Below are positions 47,350-55,951 of a stretch of 64,000 bases of DNA, piece after piece; the first letter of the stretch is position 1; each line of letters starts with the position of its first letter. The stretch is from contig CAMASI010000006.1 of NCBI GenBank assembly GCA_945861065.1, positions 19,377 through 83,376 of the forward strand. Direction: 5' to 3'. The position numbers and the translations under genes were made by a program. The notes below the pieces were generated by a model. That model was given only the letters and a program-made list of their open reading frames with translations, was not told the origin of the DNA and did not search any database. The stretch is from Klebsiella pneumoniae (GTDB lineage Bacteria > Myxococcota_A > UBA796 > GCA-2862545).

Positions 47350-48317
47350 GCGATGGCCCCGATGGGACGGAATCGTTCGTAACGCTGGCTACGTATGGCT
47401 TGACGCGTCTGGACCAACAACGGTGCGAACTGGGAAGCCAACGCTGCACCCACGGTAGCGACCGTTGCGGCGACGTCCCGGTGTGCTCCGCCCGCCGGCT
47501 CTGCAAGCACCTCGTCGATGACACCAAGTTCCAAGCAGTCCCGAGCCGTGATCCGAAGCGCCGCAGCGGCCCGCGGTCCTTCCGCACGGTCTCGCCAAAG
47601 GATTGCCGCGCAGCCCTCGGGACTAATCACGGAGTAAACGGAGTTTTCAAGCATCAAGACGCGGTTCGCAACGCCAAGCGCTAGGGCACCGCCTGACCCG
47701 CCCTCGCCTGTGACCACGGCGATCACCGGCACCGTCAGGCGTGACATTTCAAAGATGTTCCGGGCAATGGCCTCGGCTTGGCCCCGCTGTTCCGCGTCGA
47801 TGCCTGGATAGGCGCCCGGCGTGTCGATGAACGTGACGATAGGCAGGTTCTGGGCCTCGGCGAGCCGGAACATGCGCAGTGCCTTGCGGTAGCCGTCCGG
47901 ACGCGCCATTCCAAAGTTGTAATGCAGGTTTTCCTTCGTATTTCGACCTTTCTGGTGGCCGATGACTACGACAGGCTGCCCTTGGATCCCAGTGCCGGGC
48001 AGGTCAAATCGCCCGATGCCCGCAACGATCGCACGATCGTCAAAGCCTAGACGATCGCCGTGCAGTTCGGTCCATTCTGACAACAGGCCGTTGACGTAGT
48101 CGGCCACATACGGTCGCCCGGGATGCCGCGCGAGAAGCGTGCGCTGCCACGGTGTCAAACGCGCAAAAATTCGCTGTTGAAGCTCGGAGCAACGAAGCTC
48201 CAACTGCTCAATCGACGACGCCAAGTTGACGCCATCGGTCTCCTCCAACTCACGGAGCTGTTCGATTCGTTTCTGCAACTCCACGATGGGCCGCTCGAAT
48301 TCGAGCACGACGTCCAC
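47346..48317 (-). CDS. accA: Acetyl-CoA carboxylase carboxyltransferase subunit alpha
   Basis: 323 residues from a GTG at 48317 that follows GGAG at 5 bases; the GTG two codons upstream is alternative. Typical features are EFERPIVELQKRIEQL, LTPWQRTLLARHPGRPYVADY, GHQKGRNTKENLHYNFGMA, PDGYRKALRMFRLAE, TFIDTPGAYPGIDAEQRGQ and GEGGSGGALALGVANRVLML. The subunit pairs with AccD to carboxylate acetyl-CoA for fatty acid synthesis. The accD gene is not in the window. miaA ends 24 bases upstream. Confidence 0.97.
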   Translation of the reverse strand: MDVVLEFERPIVELQKRIEQLRELEETDGVNLASSIEQLELRCSELQQRIFARLTPWQRTLLARHPGRPYVADYVNGLLSEWTELHGDRLGFDDRAIVAGIGRFDLPGTGIQGQPVVVIGHQKGRNTKENLHYNFGMARPDGYRKALRMFRLAEAQNLPIVTFIDTPGAYPGIDAEQRGQAEAIARNIFEMSRLTVPVIAVVTGEGGSGGALALGVANRVLMLENSVYSVISPEGCAAILWRDRAEGPRAAAALRITARDCLELGVIDEVLAEPAGGAHRDVAATVATVGAALASQFAPLLVQTRQAIRSQRYERFRPIGAIA

Positions 48318-48341
48318 GACCACTCCGGAATGCTCGCGCCG

Positions 48342-49208
48342 CTAACGCACCTCCCAGGCGACGTGCGCCACGCGCTCAAGGTCGGCCGCGACTTGTGACG
48401 ACACCGGCCACCCGAAATGGTTGCGCCACGTCCGCTGTTTCTTAGCGAATCGTCGCGTGTCAATCGTGATTTGGTTGGTCGCGTCGGACAAAGAACAAAG
48501 CCCATTCACGACATCCACGAGGTTTCGATACCCGAGTCCACGCATGGGCCGACAATCGCGGGGCACACCGCGCTCCAGCAACGACTCGACCTCCGCCAAC
48601 CAACCGGCTGCAAGCATCTCCTCCGTGCGCAGCTTGAGCCGTGCGTCCAGATCGGCGTGGTCAACCCACACCGCGAGCACCTCCCTGCCACCGACTTGCT
48701 CTGCGTGCAGGTCCGACAGCCGCCGCCCTGTAAGCAAGAAGACCTCCAACCCCCTGACCAGCCGCACGCGGTCGTTCGGATGCAGCCTGGCCGCGAGCTT
48801 CGGGTCCACGCGTTGCAGCCAACCGTGAAGGTCGTTCTCACGCTCGATCGCCGAGCGAAGGGTCGGCGACACCGGCGGCGTGTGGCTGAGCCCCAGATGC
48901 AGCGCTCGCAAATACAGGTGTGTGCCACCGCAAATGATCACCCGTGGATGGTGGTCGACGGCAGCGATCGCCAGGCGCACAAAGTCAGCGGCGTCGAAGT
49001 GCTGGGTCGGTTCGACGACGTCGAGGCCCAGGTGCGGGACCCGCTGGCGGTCGCTGGCGCTCGGCTTCGCAGTTCCGATGTCCAAGCCTCGGTACACCGC
49101 CATCGCGTCCATTGAAACGACGATTGCGTCCCACCGGACGGCCAATTCCAAAGCAAACGCAGACTTTCCGGCACCCGTGGGGCCACACACGACGACCGGA
49201 GTTGTCAT
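48342..49208 (-). CDS. miaA: tRNA dimethylallyltransferase MiaA
   Basis: 288 residues. P-loop VVCGPTGAGKSAFALELA, DAMAVYRGLDIGTAKPS with the catalytic Asp, HLGLDVV, ICGGTHLYLRAL, then NDRVRLVRGLEVFLLTG, MRGLGYRNLVDVVNG and RRFAKKQRTWRNHF. The enzyme adds dimethylallyl to A37 of tRNAs reading UNN codons. It overlaps the 3' end of the upstream TPR-like gene by 4 bases. Confidence 0.96.
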   Translation of the reverse strand: MTTPVVVCGPTGAGKSAFALELAVRWDAIVVSMDAMAVYRGLDIGTAKPSASDRQRVPHLGLDVVEPTQHFDAADFVRLAIAAVDHHPRVIICGGTHLYLRALHLGLSHTPPVSPTLRSAIERENDLHGWLQRVDPKLAARLHPNDRVRLVRGLEVFLLTGRRLSDLHAEQVGGREVLAVWVDHADLDARLKLRTEEMLAAGWLAEVESLLERGVPRDCRPMRGLGYRNLVDVVNGLCSLSDATNQITIDTRRFAKKQRTWRNHFGWPVSSQVAADLERVAHVAWEVR

Positions 49209-50836
49209 TGCGCCCGCGCGCCGACCTCGGCAAACCTCGCATCCACGGCGTCCTGAAGCGCCCGCTTTTCCACCAGCAGCGACTCGATGCGGTCCGTCGT
49301 TGCGAGCAGGCCGGCGAAGGACGCGTCCGCCACCCCGGCCGCCGCGACCTCCTCGGCTCGGTCGATTCGTGCGGACAGTCGCTGGGTCGCCGCCGCGCTC
49401 GCGCGAGCCATTGCGGTTGCGGCCGCAGCCTCTAACGCCACAAGGCTGGGTTCAAGTCCGTCAATCACCGCGACTTCTGCCTCCACCTGGTCCCGTAAGC
49501 CCGCAGCCTCTTGCGTAGCCATGGCATCGACCCGGGCGACGATGTCCGTCAGCGCTCGAACCGCCGCGACGGCCCTCGGATCGGCGTCGCCGACCGCATT
49601 CCCCGCCGAAATCCCCTGGAGCGCGTACGCCCGAATGCGGTCCAGCCGCCGCAACGTCAGCACTGCAGCCCCGTCCCCCAACAAATCACGGGCGAGTAGC
49701 TGCGCCTCATCGATGTCCGCTCGCAACGCCGACACGCGCTGGAGGACCGCACGGGCCGAGCGAACATCGGCGTCGGCGTCGAAGGCCGCACGGATCCACG
49801 TCCCCACTTGCGGTCCGTCGGGTCCCGCCGCTTCCAGCGCAGCGCGAGCAGCCTCGGCAACAGCCATCGCGTCACCGTAGGCCCCGGAAGCGCCAGTAGG
49901 GTCGCCTAGCGCAAGCAGCAGCGCGCCGCGGATGCCCACAAGATCGACCGCATCGAGGTTGTCCGGCACCCGAAGCAGCGCCACGTCCACCGCGCGAAGG
50001 GCCACGCCAGGTTCGGAGCGCGCGATCGCCAACCACGCCGCCTCACCCAAAGAGGTCGATAAGTAGGCAGAACCCTCGGGGACGCGCGCGTACCAATCAC
50101 TCGCCGCGCTGACGTTTCCGCGCCCCCACGAGATTCGCGCCATCGCGAGCATCGCTTGATCGCGGACACGTGCGGCATCGGGCGTGGACGCCGCGGAACC
50201 GGCAAAACTTCCGAGCAAGCCTTCGGCTCGTGCAAGATCGCCCAACTCGACGGCTGCAGCGGCTCGCACGTACAGCGCTCGTCCGTAGTCCGGTGACGCT
50301 TGCGGAAGCGGGGCGAGAACGCGCTCCACGTCGGCCATCCGCTTCAACTCGAAGAGCCCACGACCGAGCGCGTACCGCACGTCGGCCACTTCTCCCAGCA
50401 ACCCCCACGCTTCCGCGTTCCGCGCCAGCGTTTCCAACTCGGCCGTTCGACCGTGGCGCGCGTATAGACCCAGCAAGGCGCGAACTGCATCTACGCGAAA
50501 AAGGTCCTCCGGATCCGCGGCGCTCTTCGCCAACCGACGCTCAGCCTCATTCACGAGGTCCAGACGCGCCAGTGCATCCGCAAGGTACCAACTTGCGTCC
50601 GATTGGAGGGGCGTTCCAGGGTCGAGCGCGCCTTCGAGGACCCAGAATCGTTCCGCAGCCGCATCGTCGTGTCCGAGCAACACCTCGTACAACGCAGACT
50701 CGAAGGCAGAAATCGCTTCTTCGTCGCTGTAGGCCGCCCGATCGAGCGCCAACTGCGCGCGGAGATCCTCCGCCAGGAATCCAAGTTCCGCTACCGGATC
50801 CACCTCAGCCGCCGCCGCCATCGCACCCCACCACAC
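49205..50836 (-). CDS. Secreted or periplasmic TPR/coiled-coil repeat protein
   Basis: About 543 residues from a GTG at 50836, supported by GGGGG seven bases upstream; the N-terminus MWWGAMAAAAEVDP could be a short signal. Residues about 80-330 show TPR-like helical repeats (SDASWYLADALARLDLVNEA, GRALYVRAAAAVELGDLARA). The C-terminal half is alpha-helical with probable coiled-coil segments rich in Ala/Glu/Arg. No catalytic motif is seen. Its gene is divergent from mutL (61 bases between starts) and overlaps miaA by 4 bases, so it is the first gene of the housekeeping block. Confidence 0.7.
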   Translation of the reverse strand: MWWGAMAAAAEVDPVAELGFLAEDLRAQLALDRAAYSDEEAISAFESALYEVLLGHDDAAAERFWVLEGALDPGTPLQSDASWYLADALARLDLVNEAERRLAKSAADPEDLFRVDAVRALLGLYARHGRTAELETLARNAEAWGLLGEVADVRYALGRGLFELKRMADVERVLAPLPQASPDYGRALYVRAAAAVELGDLARAEGLLGSFAGSAASTPDAARVRDQAMLAMARISWGRGNVSAASDWYARVPEGSAYLSTSLGEAAWLAIARSEPGVALRAVDVALLRVPDNLDAVDLVGIRGALLLALGDPTGASGAYGDAMAVAEAARAALEAAGPDGPQVGTWIRAAFDADADVRSARAVLQRVSALRADIDEAQLLARDLLGDGAAVLTLRRLDRIRAYALQGISAGNAVGDADPRAVAAVRALTDIVARVDAMATQEAAGLRDQVEAEVAVIDGLEPSLVALEAAAATAMARASAAATQRLSARIDRAEEVAAAGVADASFAGLLATTDRIESLLVEKRALQDAVDARFAEVGARAQ

Positions 50837-50897
50837 CGGCAAACCCCCAGCGGCACCTGTCCCGATCGGGCCGGTCCCGCAAGCATTAGGAGACCGC

Positions 50898-52646
50898 GTG
50901 GCCGTCCGAATCCTCGAAGACCAGGTGGTGAACCAGATTGCCGCGGGCGAGGTCGTGGAACGACCCGCGTCGGTCGTCAAAGAACTCGTCGAGAACGCGC
51001 TCGACGCGGGTGCGCGCACTGTCGGAATTCACCTATCCGGTGGAGGTGCGAGTCGCGTTCGTGTGATCGACGACGGGTCCGGCATGGACCGCGCCGACGC
51101 CATGACCTGCATCGAACGCCACGCGACGTCGAAAATTCTACGAGCCGAAGACCTGCTGTCCATCTTGACACTCGGATTCCGTGGGGAAGCGCTGCCGTCG
51201 ATTGCCGCCGTCTCACGGTTCCGAATGGTGACGCGCCGGCCGGATGACGACGTCGGTACCACAATTCGAATCGACGGCGGCCGCCTCCTCGATGTGTCCG
51301 ACGTCGGGTGCCCCGTTGGCACGGAGGTGGATGTCCGCACGCTGTTCTACAACCTTCCGGCCCGGCGTAAGTTCCTGCGGACGGCCGCGACCGAACTGAG
51401 CCACGCCGTCGAGTCGGTGTCACGGACCGCGCTCGCGCATCCGCATGTCGACTTCCTCGTCACCGCAGAGGGTCGAGACGTATTGCACCTGCCCTCGCAT
51501 CCAGACCGCGCCACCCGCGCGCGCGCCCTCATTGGTCAAGACGGACGCACCCTGTTGCACACCAACTTCCTCGTCCCCGGTGGCAACGCTGAGGGACTCA
51601 TTTCCCCGGTGGGTGTGCACCGCTCCACGGCCGCCGGCGCTACCTGGCTGCAGGTCAATGGCCGGCCGGTCCGTGATGCCGTCGTGCGCCACGCCTTGCT
51701 GGAGGCATACCGGGACATCGTGCCGAAGGGTCGCTACCCCGTGGTCGCTTTGTGGCTCGATCTCGCGCCCGATCACGTCGATGTCAATGTGCATCCCGCC
51801 AAAACCGAGATTCGATTCCGCGACCCGCGCGACGTGCAGGACGCGGTCATTGTGGGCCTTCGTCAAGCCTTGCAGCAACATGGAATCCGCATCCCGGCGC
51901 CTGGGAACAACCCTCCGCCGTGGCGCCCCCAAGCGACGTTGCCCCTGCGGCCGACCTTGCCAATTCAAACCCAGACCGAAGCGCCACCACCACCGTCCAT
52001 GGCAGCGTCTCCGGTGCATGCGGAGCCCTTTCAGCCGCGCCTTGCTGCCCCAGGCGCCCCCCTGCTTCCTGTTCCCAGGTTTCGGGACTTGGAGGTCATC
52101 GGACAATTCGCCAACACCTACCTACTTTGCCAGGGTCGAGGCGAGTTGGTGCTCGTGGACCAACACGCGGCACACGAACGCGTCCGGCTGCACCAGCTTC
52201 AGGCCGGTGCGCACACGGGCGGCCGCCAACGGCTGTTGACGCCGTTGCGTGTGGACCTCGGTGCCGCTCGGCAAGCCGTTCTGGAGCGATCCGGCGACAC
52301 GTTGTCCGAGTTGGGGTTGGATACGACGACTGTCGCGCCCGGCGTCATCGCCGTGACCGCCGTGCCCGTGCTCCTGGAAAAGGCAGACCTCGCAAACCTG
52401 CTGACCGACCTCGCAGATGAAATCTCCGCCGGCGGCGCTCGCTCGGGCAATGACATCATTCACCGTCTGCTTGCCACCGTGGCCTGCCATTCCGCCGTGC
52501 GTGCGGGTCAGCCGCTTAGCGCCTGGGAGATGAAGTCCCTGCTCGCGAGTCTGGACGAGGTGGATTTCGAGGTCTGCGCCCACGGCCGGCCCGTTGCAAT
52601 CCGGATCGGCCTGGCTGAGCTGGAGCGCAGGTTTCACCGCACCTGA
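50898..52646 (+). CDS. mutL: DNA mismatch repair protein MutL
   Basis: 582 residues. The GHKL ATPase domain has NQIAAGEVVERPASVVKELV, DDGSGMDRAD, RHATSKI and TLGFRGEALPSIAAV. After a Pro-rich linker (about 335-385) the C-terminal domain has endonuclease-type motifs. DQHAAHERVRLHQ differs from the consensus DQHA-x2-E-x4-E only at the last Glu, replaced by His. ACHSAVRAGQPLS and CAHGRP (consensus CPHGRP) are also present. It may therefore be a nicking MutL, but with one altered ligand position. Confidence 0.96.
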   Translation: MAVRILEDQVVNQIAAGEVVERPASVVKELVENALDAGARTVGIHLSGGGASRVRVIDDGSGMDRADAMTCIERHATSKILRAEDLLSILTLGFRGEALPSIAAVSRFRMVTRRPDDDVGTTIRIDGGRLLDVSDVGCPVGTEVDVRTLFYNLPARRKFLRTAATELSHAVESVSRTALAHPHVDFLVTAEGRDVLHLPSHPDRATRARALIGQDGRTLLHTNFLVPGGNAEGLISPVGVHRSTAAGATWLQVNGRPVRDAVVRHALLEAYRDIVPKGRYPVVALWLDLAPDHVDVNVHPAKTEIRFRDPRDVQDAVIVGLRQALQQHGIRIPAPGNNPPPWRPQATLPLRPTLPIQTQTEAPPPPSMAASPVHAEPFQPRLAAPGAPLLPVPRFRDLEVIGQFANTYLLCQGRGELVLVDQHAAHERVRLHQLQAGAHTGGRQRLLTPLRVDLGAARQAVLERSGDTLSELGLDTTTVAPGVIAVTAVPVLLEKADLANLLTDLADEISAGGARSGNDIIHRLLATVACHSAVRAGQPLSAWEMKSLLASLDEVDFEVCAHGRPVAIRIGLAELERRFHRT

Positions 52647-52721
52647 AGGAAAAAGATTCCGGCCGGGGTGACAGTCCCGCCGGTCACCGGTGTCCTGGGA
52701 TCGCACGGGCGGGAGCACCGC

Positions 52722-53204
52722 GTGACTGGTGATGTGTCGGAGTGGTACTCGCGGTTTGGACCCATGGTCCTTCGGCGATGCCGTGTCCTTCTGCACGACG
52801 AGGCAGATGCGGTGGACGCCATGCACGATGTATTCGTTGAGGTAGTACGGCGAGGGGCCAAGCTCGATGTCGAGAGTCCTTCTGCATTCTTGTGGCGAAC
52901 CGCGACAAATCTGTGCCTGAACAAGATCCGATCCCGTCGACGCCGGCCCACGGAGTCAGACACGGACCTCGTGGAGCGCATTGCGCTCGCCCCCGACGCC
53001 GAAGATCAGGCGCTAATTCGCACCGTTCTGGACCGGTTATTCGGTCGCGAACCGCCCTCCACGCGGACCATGGCGGTGTTGCACTTGGTGGACGGGCTCA
53101 CCTTGCCCGAAGTTGCTGAAATCATGGGTTTGTCTGAGTCGGGTGTTCGCAAGCGCCTCCGGGTGCTTCGCTCGCATGTGGCCGGACTTCAGGGGGTCGC
53201 ATGA
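52722..53204 (+). CDS. ECF-type RNA polymerase sigma factor
   Basis: 160 residues from a GTG at 52722 with GGGAG upstream; an earlier in-frame start exists. Region 2 is visible in RRCRVLLHDEADAVDAMHDVF and SAFLWRTATNLCLNKIRSRRR. Region 4 is LPEVAEIMGLSESGVRKRLRVL. It would direct transcription of a stress or envelope regulon and probably its own operon. The stop overlaps the next gene by 4 bases. Confidence 0.85.
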   Translation: MTGDVSEWYSRFGPMVLRRCRVLLHDEADAVDAMHDVFVEVVRRGAKLDVESPSAFLWRTATNLCLNKIRSRRRRPTESDTDLVERIALAPDAEDQALIRTVLDRLFGREPPSTRTMAVLHLVDGLTLPEVAEIMGLSESGVRKRLRVLRSHVAGLQGVA

Positions 53205-53938
53205 GCGACGAGGAGGACAACGTGTCGGACTGGGTCCTTGAGCGATTTCTGCTCGGTGAACTTCCACCCCCTCAAGCACGATGGATCGACGGGCTCCTGC
53301 CCGCGCGACCGGATCTTGTGGTACGCCTTGAGACACTCCGTCGGTCGAACACCGAAATTCTAGCGACGTTTCCGCCGCGTTCGGTCAAGGCCGCTGTCGA
53401 TCAGCGGATGCGGACAAGCAAGCATCGCGTGTGGACAGCATCATTGGCGGCCAGCCTGGCGACGGTGTTCATGGTCGGAGCTTTTGTCGCCTTCAACCCC
53501 ACTTTGGACGGGGAGCGAACCAAAGGAAGCGCCCAGCTCGGAATACATCGCCAAACGGACCGAGGCAGCGAACGCCTCGCAGACGGCGCCCTCGTCCAAC
53601 CCGGCGACAGCGTACAAATTGTGTTCTCCGCTGGAAATGGAAATTTCGCCACGGTCGTATCGATCGACGGTAATGGGCAAGTGACGCGCCATTTCCCGGT
53701 GTCCGGCGATAGCGCCGTCTCAGGACTCAATGTCGCCGTCCCCACCGCATTCCAACTGGATGACGCACCAGGCTTCGAGCGCTTCGTTCTGGTGGCCAGC
53801 ACCTCGCCAATCGACGTGGAAGGAGTCCTCGCCGAGGCTGCCCGGGTGGCAGCGGGAACCGACCCTGCCCACGAAGCATTCCGCCTGTCGAAGGACTTGG
53901 ACTGGTCGGACGTCCTGCTTCGGAAACCGGAGCCGTAA
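53201..53938 (+). CDS. Putative anti-sigma factor with one transmembrane helix and DUF4384-like domain
   Basis: 245 residues. The N-terminal part (about 1-75) is short and helical (DWVLERFLLGELPPP, then DLVVRLETLRRSN) like the sigma-binding domain of anti-sigma factors, without the zinc HxxxCxxC. One membrane helix follows (about 80-98, ASLAASLATVFMVGAFVAF). The periplasmic part has VQPGDSVQIVFSAGNGNFATVVSIDGNGQV, resembling the DUF4384 domain that often accompanies caspase-like proteins. It overlaps the sigma gene and is followed without a gap by the caspase gene. Confidence 0.7.
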   Translation: MSDEEDNVSDWVLERFLLGELPPPQARWIDGLLPARPDLVVRLETLRRSNTEILATFPPRSVKAAVDQRMRTSKHRVWTASLAASLATVFMVGAFVAFNPTLDGERTKGSAQLGIHRQTDRGSERLADGALVQPGDSVQIVFSAGNGNFATVVSIDGNGQVTRHFPVSGDSAVSGLNVAVPTAFQLDDAPGFERFVLVASTSPIDVEGVLAEAARVAAGTDPAHEAFRLSKDLDWSDVLLRKPEP

Positions 53939-55627
53939 ATGACCCTCATTCTTGGGTTCGCACTCGCACACGCGATGGACGGCGGCGTCCGGCGTTTTGC
54001 GGTGGTCATCGGCGCCAACGACGGCGGGCCTGACCGCATCGCACTCCGCTACGCCCACCGCGATGCGGACGCCATCGCAGACGTCCTCACCGAGATCGGA
54101 GGCGTGCTCGACGACGATTTGTTGTGGCTCGTAGAGCCCGACGTCACCACGGTGTACACGGCCCTGTCAGATTTGACGGCGCATCTCGACGAATCCCCAG
54201 GTCGAAACGAGGTCATCTTCTACTATAGCGGCCATTCCGACGAAAATGGCCTCCTCCTTGGCGGTGAACCGCTGCCCTACACGGAATTGCGCGCGGCGCT
54301 CGATGCGATGTCCGCAGACGTGCGAATTGCGATTCTAGACTCCTGCGCGTCGGGTGGGCTCCTGCGTCAGAAAGGTGGGCAGGTCGTACCTCCATTTCTA
54401 GTCGACGAGAGCTCACGCGCGGCGGGTTTCGCCTATATCGCTTCCAGCACCGCAGATGAGTCGGCCCAGGAAGCCGATCGACTCGAAGGGTCCTTCTTCA
54501 CCCATTCTCTGACCGCCGGTCTGAGGGGCGCCGCCGACACCACCGGCGACAGCAGGGTCACCTTTAACGAGGCGTATCAATATGCGTTTCATGAAACGCT
54601 TGCGCGAACCGAACGCACACAAAATGGGCCCCAACACGCGGCGTACGAGAACCAGTTGTCGGGCACGGGCGACCTCGTTCTGACCGACCTGAACCAGGCG
54701 ACCACAACGGTTCATTTTTCCGGTGACGTCAATGGCACCGTTTCGGTACGCGATGCCGAGGGGCGGCTGATCGCAGAGGTGCGCGTTGCCGACCAGCCCG
54801 TCGATCTGGCACTCGCCGCTGGCGAATTCGAAGTCACCGTGGTGCGGGAGGGAGCCTGGGCCGAAACCGATATCGACCTGATTTCGACCCAGTCGTCCAC
54901 GCTCTCCGCTGCTGATTTCGTGTTCGAGGCCGGTGAGCCCACGACCGCTCGGGGGGGAGACCTGCCCTCCGATGCCCCCATGCGGGTGACGTTTTGGCCT
55001 GGGTTATATGATGATTACGTCAAGGACCATGTGCTGGTCAACGGCGGCGTTGGCGTGACTGAAACACTCGACGGCGTCGCCCTTGGGCTCGTCGCCACCA
55101 CGGTGCAAGCAGATGCGCGGGGCCTCATGGCCACGTTGGGCGCCAATGTCGTGCACGGAGAAATGCGTGGCATTCAGCTTTCCGGTGCGTGGAACAAGGC
55201 CGGTGGGCTGTATGGATTACAATTCAATTGCGGCGTCAACCGCGCGTCTGGGCTGGGCAAGGGCGCACAAATCGGCCTGATCGCCAACGTCGCGGATGTC
55301 ACGGGCGACCTCGCGCAGTTCGCGCCGGTGCTCAACTGGTCCGGCGGCAGCACACGAGGCTTGCAGGCGGGCTTGGTGAATTGGGGTCGGGAGGTGGAAG
55401 GGCTCCAATTCGGTGCCGTCAACGTCGCCGGCCACGTCTCGGGAATGCAAGTAGGGCTCATCAACTACGCTGATACGTTAGAAGGAAGTCCTATTGGCGT
55501 GATTAATATCATTCGCGACGGGCGGCAGGCGCTTGCGGTCTATGTCACGGAAACCGATCTTTTGGAATGTCGATCTGCGTTTCGGCGGTCGTCAAGGCAT
55601 GTATACCGTCATTGGTGCGATGGGTGA
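53939..55627 (+). CDS. Caspase-family protease with surface-repeat C-terminus (interrupted by a frameshift)
   Basis: 562 residues as read, with signal peptide MTLILGFALAHA. The peptidase C14-like domain has His99 in YYSGHSDENG and Cys136 in LDSCASGG, the catalytic dyad. Residues about 440-540 consist of GLQxGxVN-type repeats (GLQAGLVNWG, GLQFGAVNVAG, GMQVGLINYA) like the LA_2272-type surface repeats. The last 20 residues (LLECRSAFRRSSRH...) do not fit the domain. Deleting one base near 55564 would join a neighbouring frame to 55946, giving about 668 residues. It directly follows the sigma/anti-sigma pair. Confidence 0.85.
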   Translation: MTLILGFALAHAMDGGVRRFAVVIGANDGGPDRIALRYAHRDADAIADVLTEIGGVLDDDLLWLVEPDVTTVYTALSDLTAHLDESPGRNEVIFYYSGHSDENGLLLGGEPLPYTELRAALDAMSADVRIAILDSCASGGLLRQKGGQVVPPFLVDESSRAAGFAYIASSTADESAQEADRLEGSFFTHSLTAGLRGAADTTGDSRVTFNEAYQYAFHETLARTERTQNGPQHAAYENQLSGTGDLVLTDLNQATTTVHFSGDVNGTVSVRDAEGRLIAEVRVADQPVDLALAAGEFEVTVVREGAWAETDIDLISTQSSTLSAADFVFEAGEPTTARGGDLPSDAPMRVTFWPGLYDDYVKDHVLVNGGVGVTETLDGVALGLVATTVQADARGLMATLGANVVHGEMRGIQLSGAWNKAGGLYGLQFNCGVNRASGLGKGAQIGLIANVADVTGDLAQFAPVLNWSGGSTRGLQAGLVNWGREVEGLQFGAVNVAGHVSGMQVGLINYADTLEGSPIGVINIIRDGRQALAVYVTETDLLECRSAFRRSSRHVYRHWCDG

Positions 55628-55946
55628 TGCTGGTGAACACGCTGGCTTCTTCGGTGGCCTCGGAGGGCACGTCGGAAATCGTTTCTGGGGCGATTTCGAC
55701 GTTTCCGGTGGCGCTTACTGGTTTTACACCGCCGGCGGCCTTCCTCCAACTCCCATTGTACGAAGCCGGCTGATGTTGGGCGCGCAGGTGTACAAACGCG
55801 TGGGCATCTTTGGCGGCGGGAGTTTCACTTGGCGCATCCCAAGCGATACCGCGCCGAGTCAATCACTCCTTCCAGATTGGTACGCCGACCCCAAACGAGG
55901 CATCCCGGTGGCTTGGCCAGGCGTGCTGGTGGGTATGATACTGTAA
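55533..55946 (+). pseudogene. Frame-shifted 3' part of the caspase-like gene
   Basis: This frame, shifted +1 relative to the caspase gene, continues as NVDLRFGGRQGMYTVIGAMG, then GGLGGHVGNRFWGDF and YKRVGIFGGGSFTW, ending at the TAA at 55944-55946. This looks like the beta-barrel-type C-terminus expected after the surface repeats. The join lies in GATCTTTTGGAATG (55556-55569): removing a G gives VTETDLLNVDLRFGG. It has no Shine-Dalgarno of its own. It may be a sequencing or assembly error in a homopolymer run, a real mutation, or a programmed +1 shift. Confidence 0.7.
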
Positions 55947-55951
55947 CTGGC

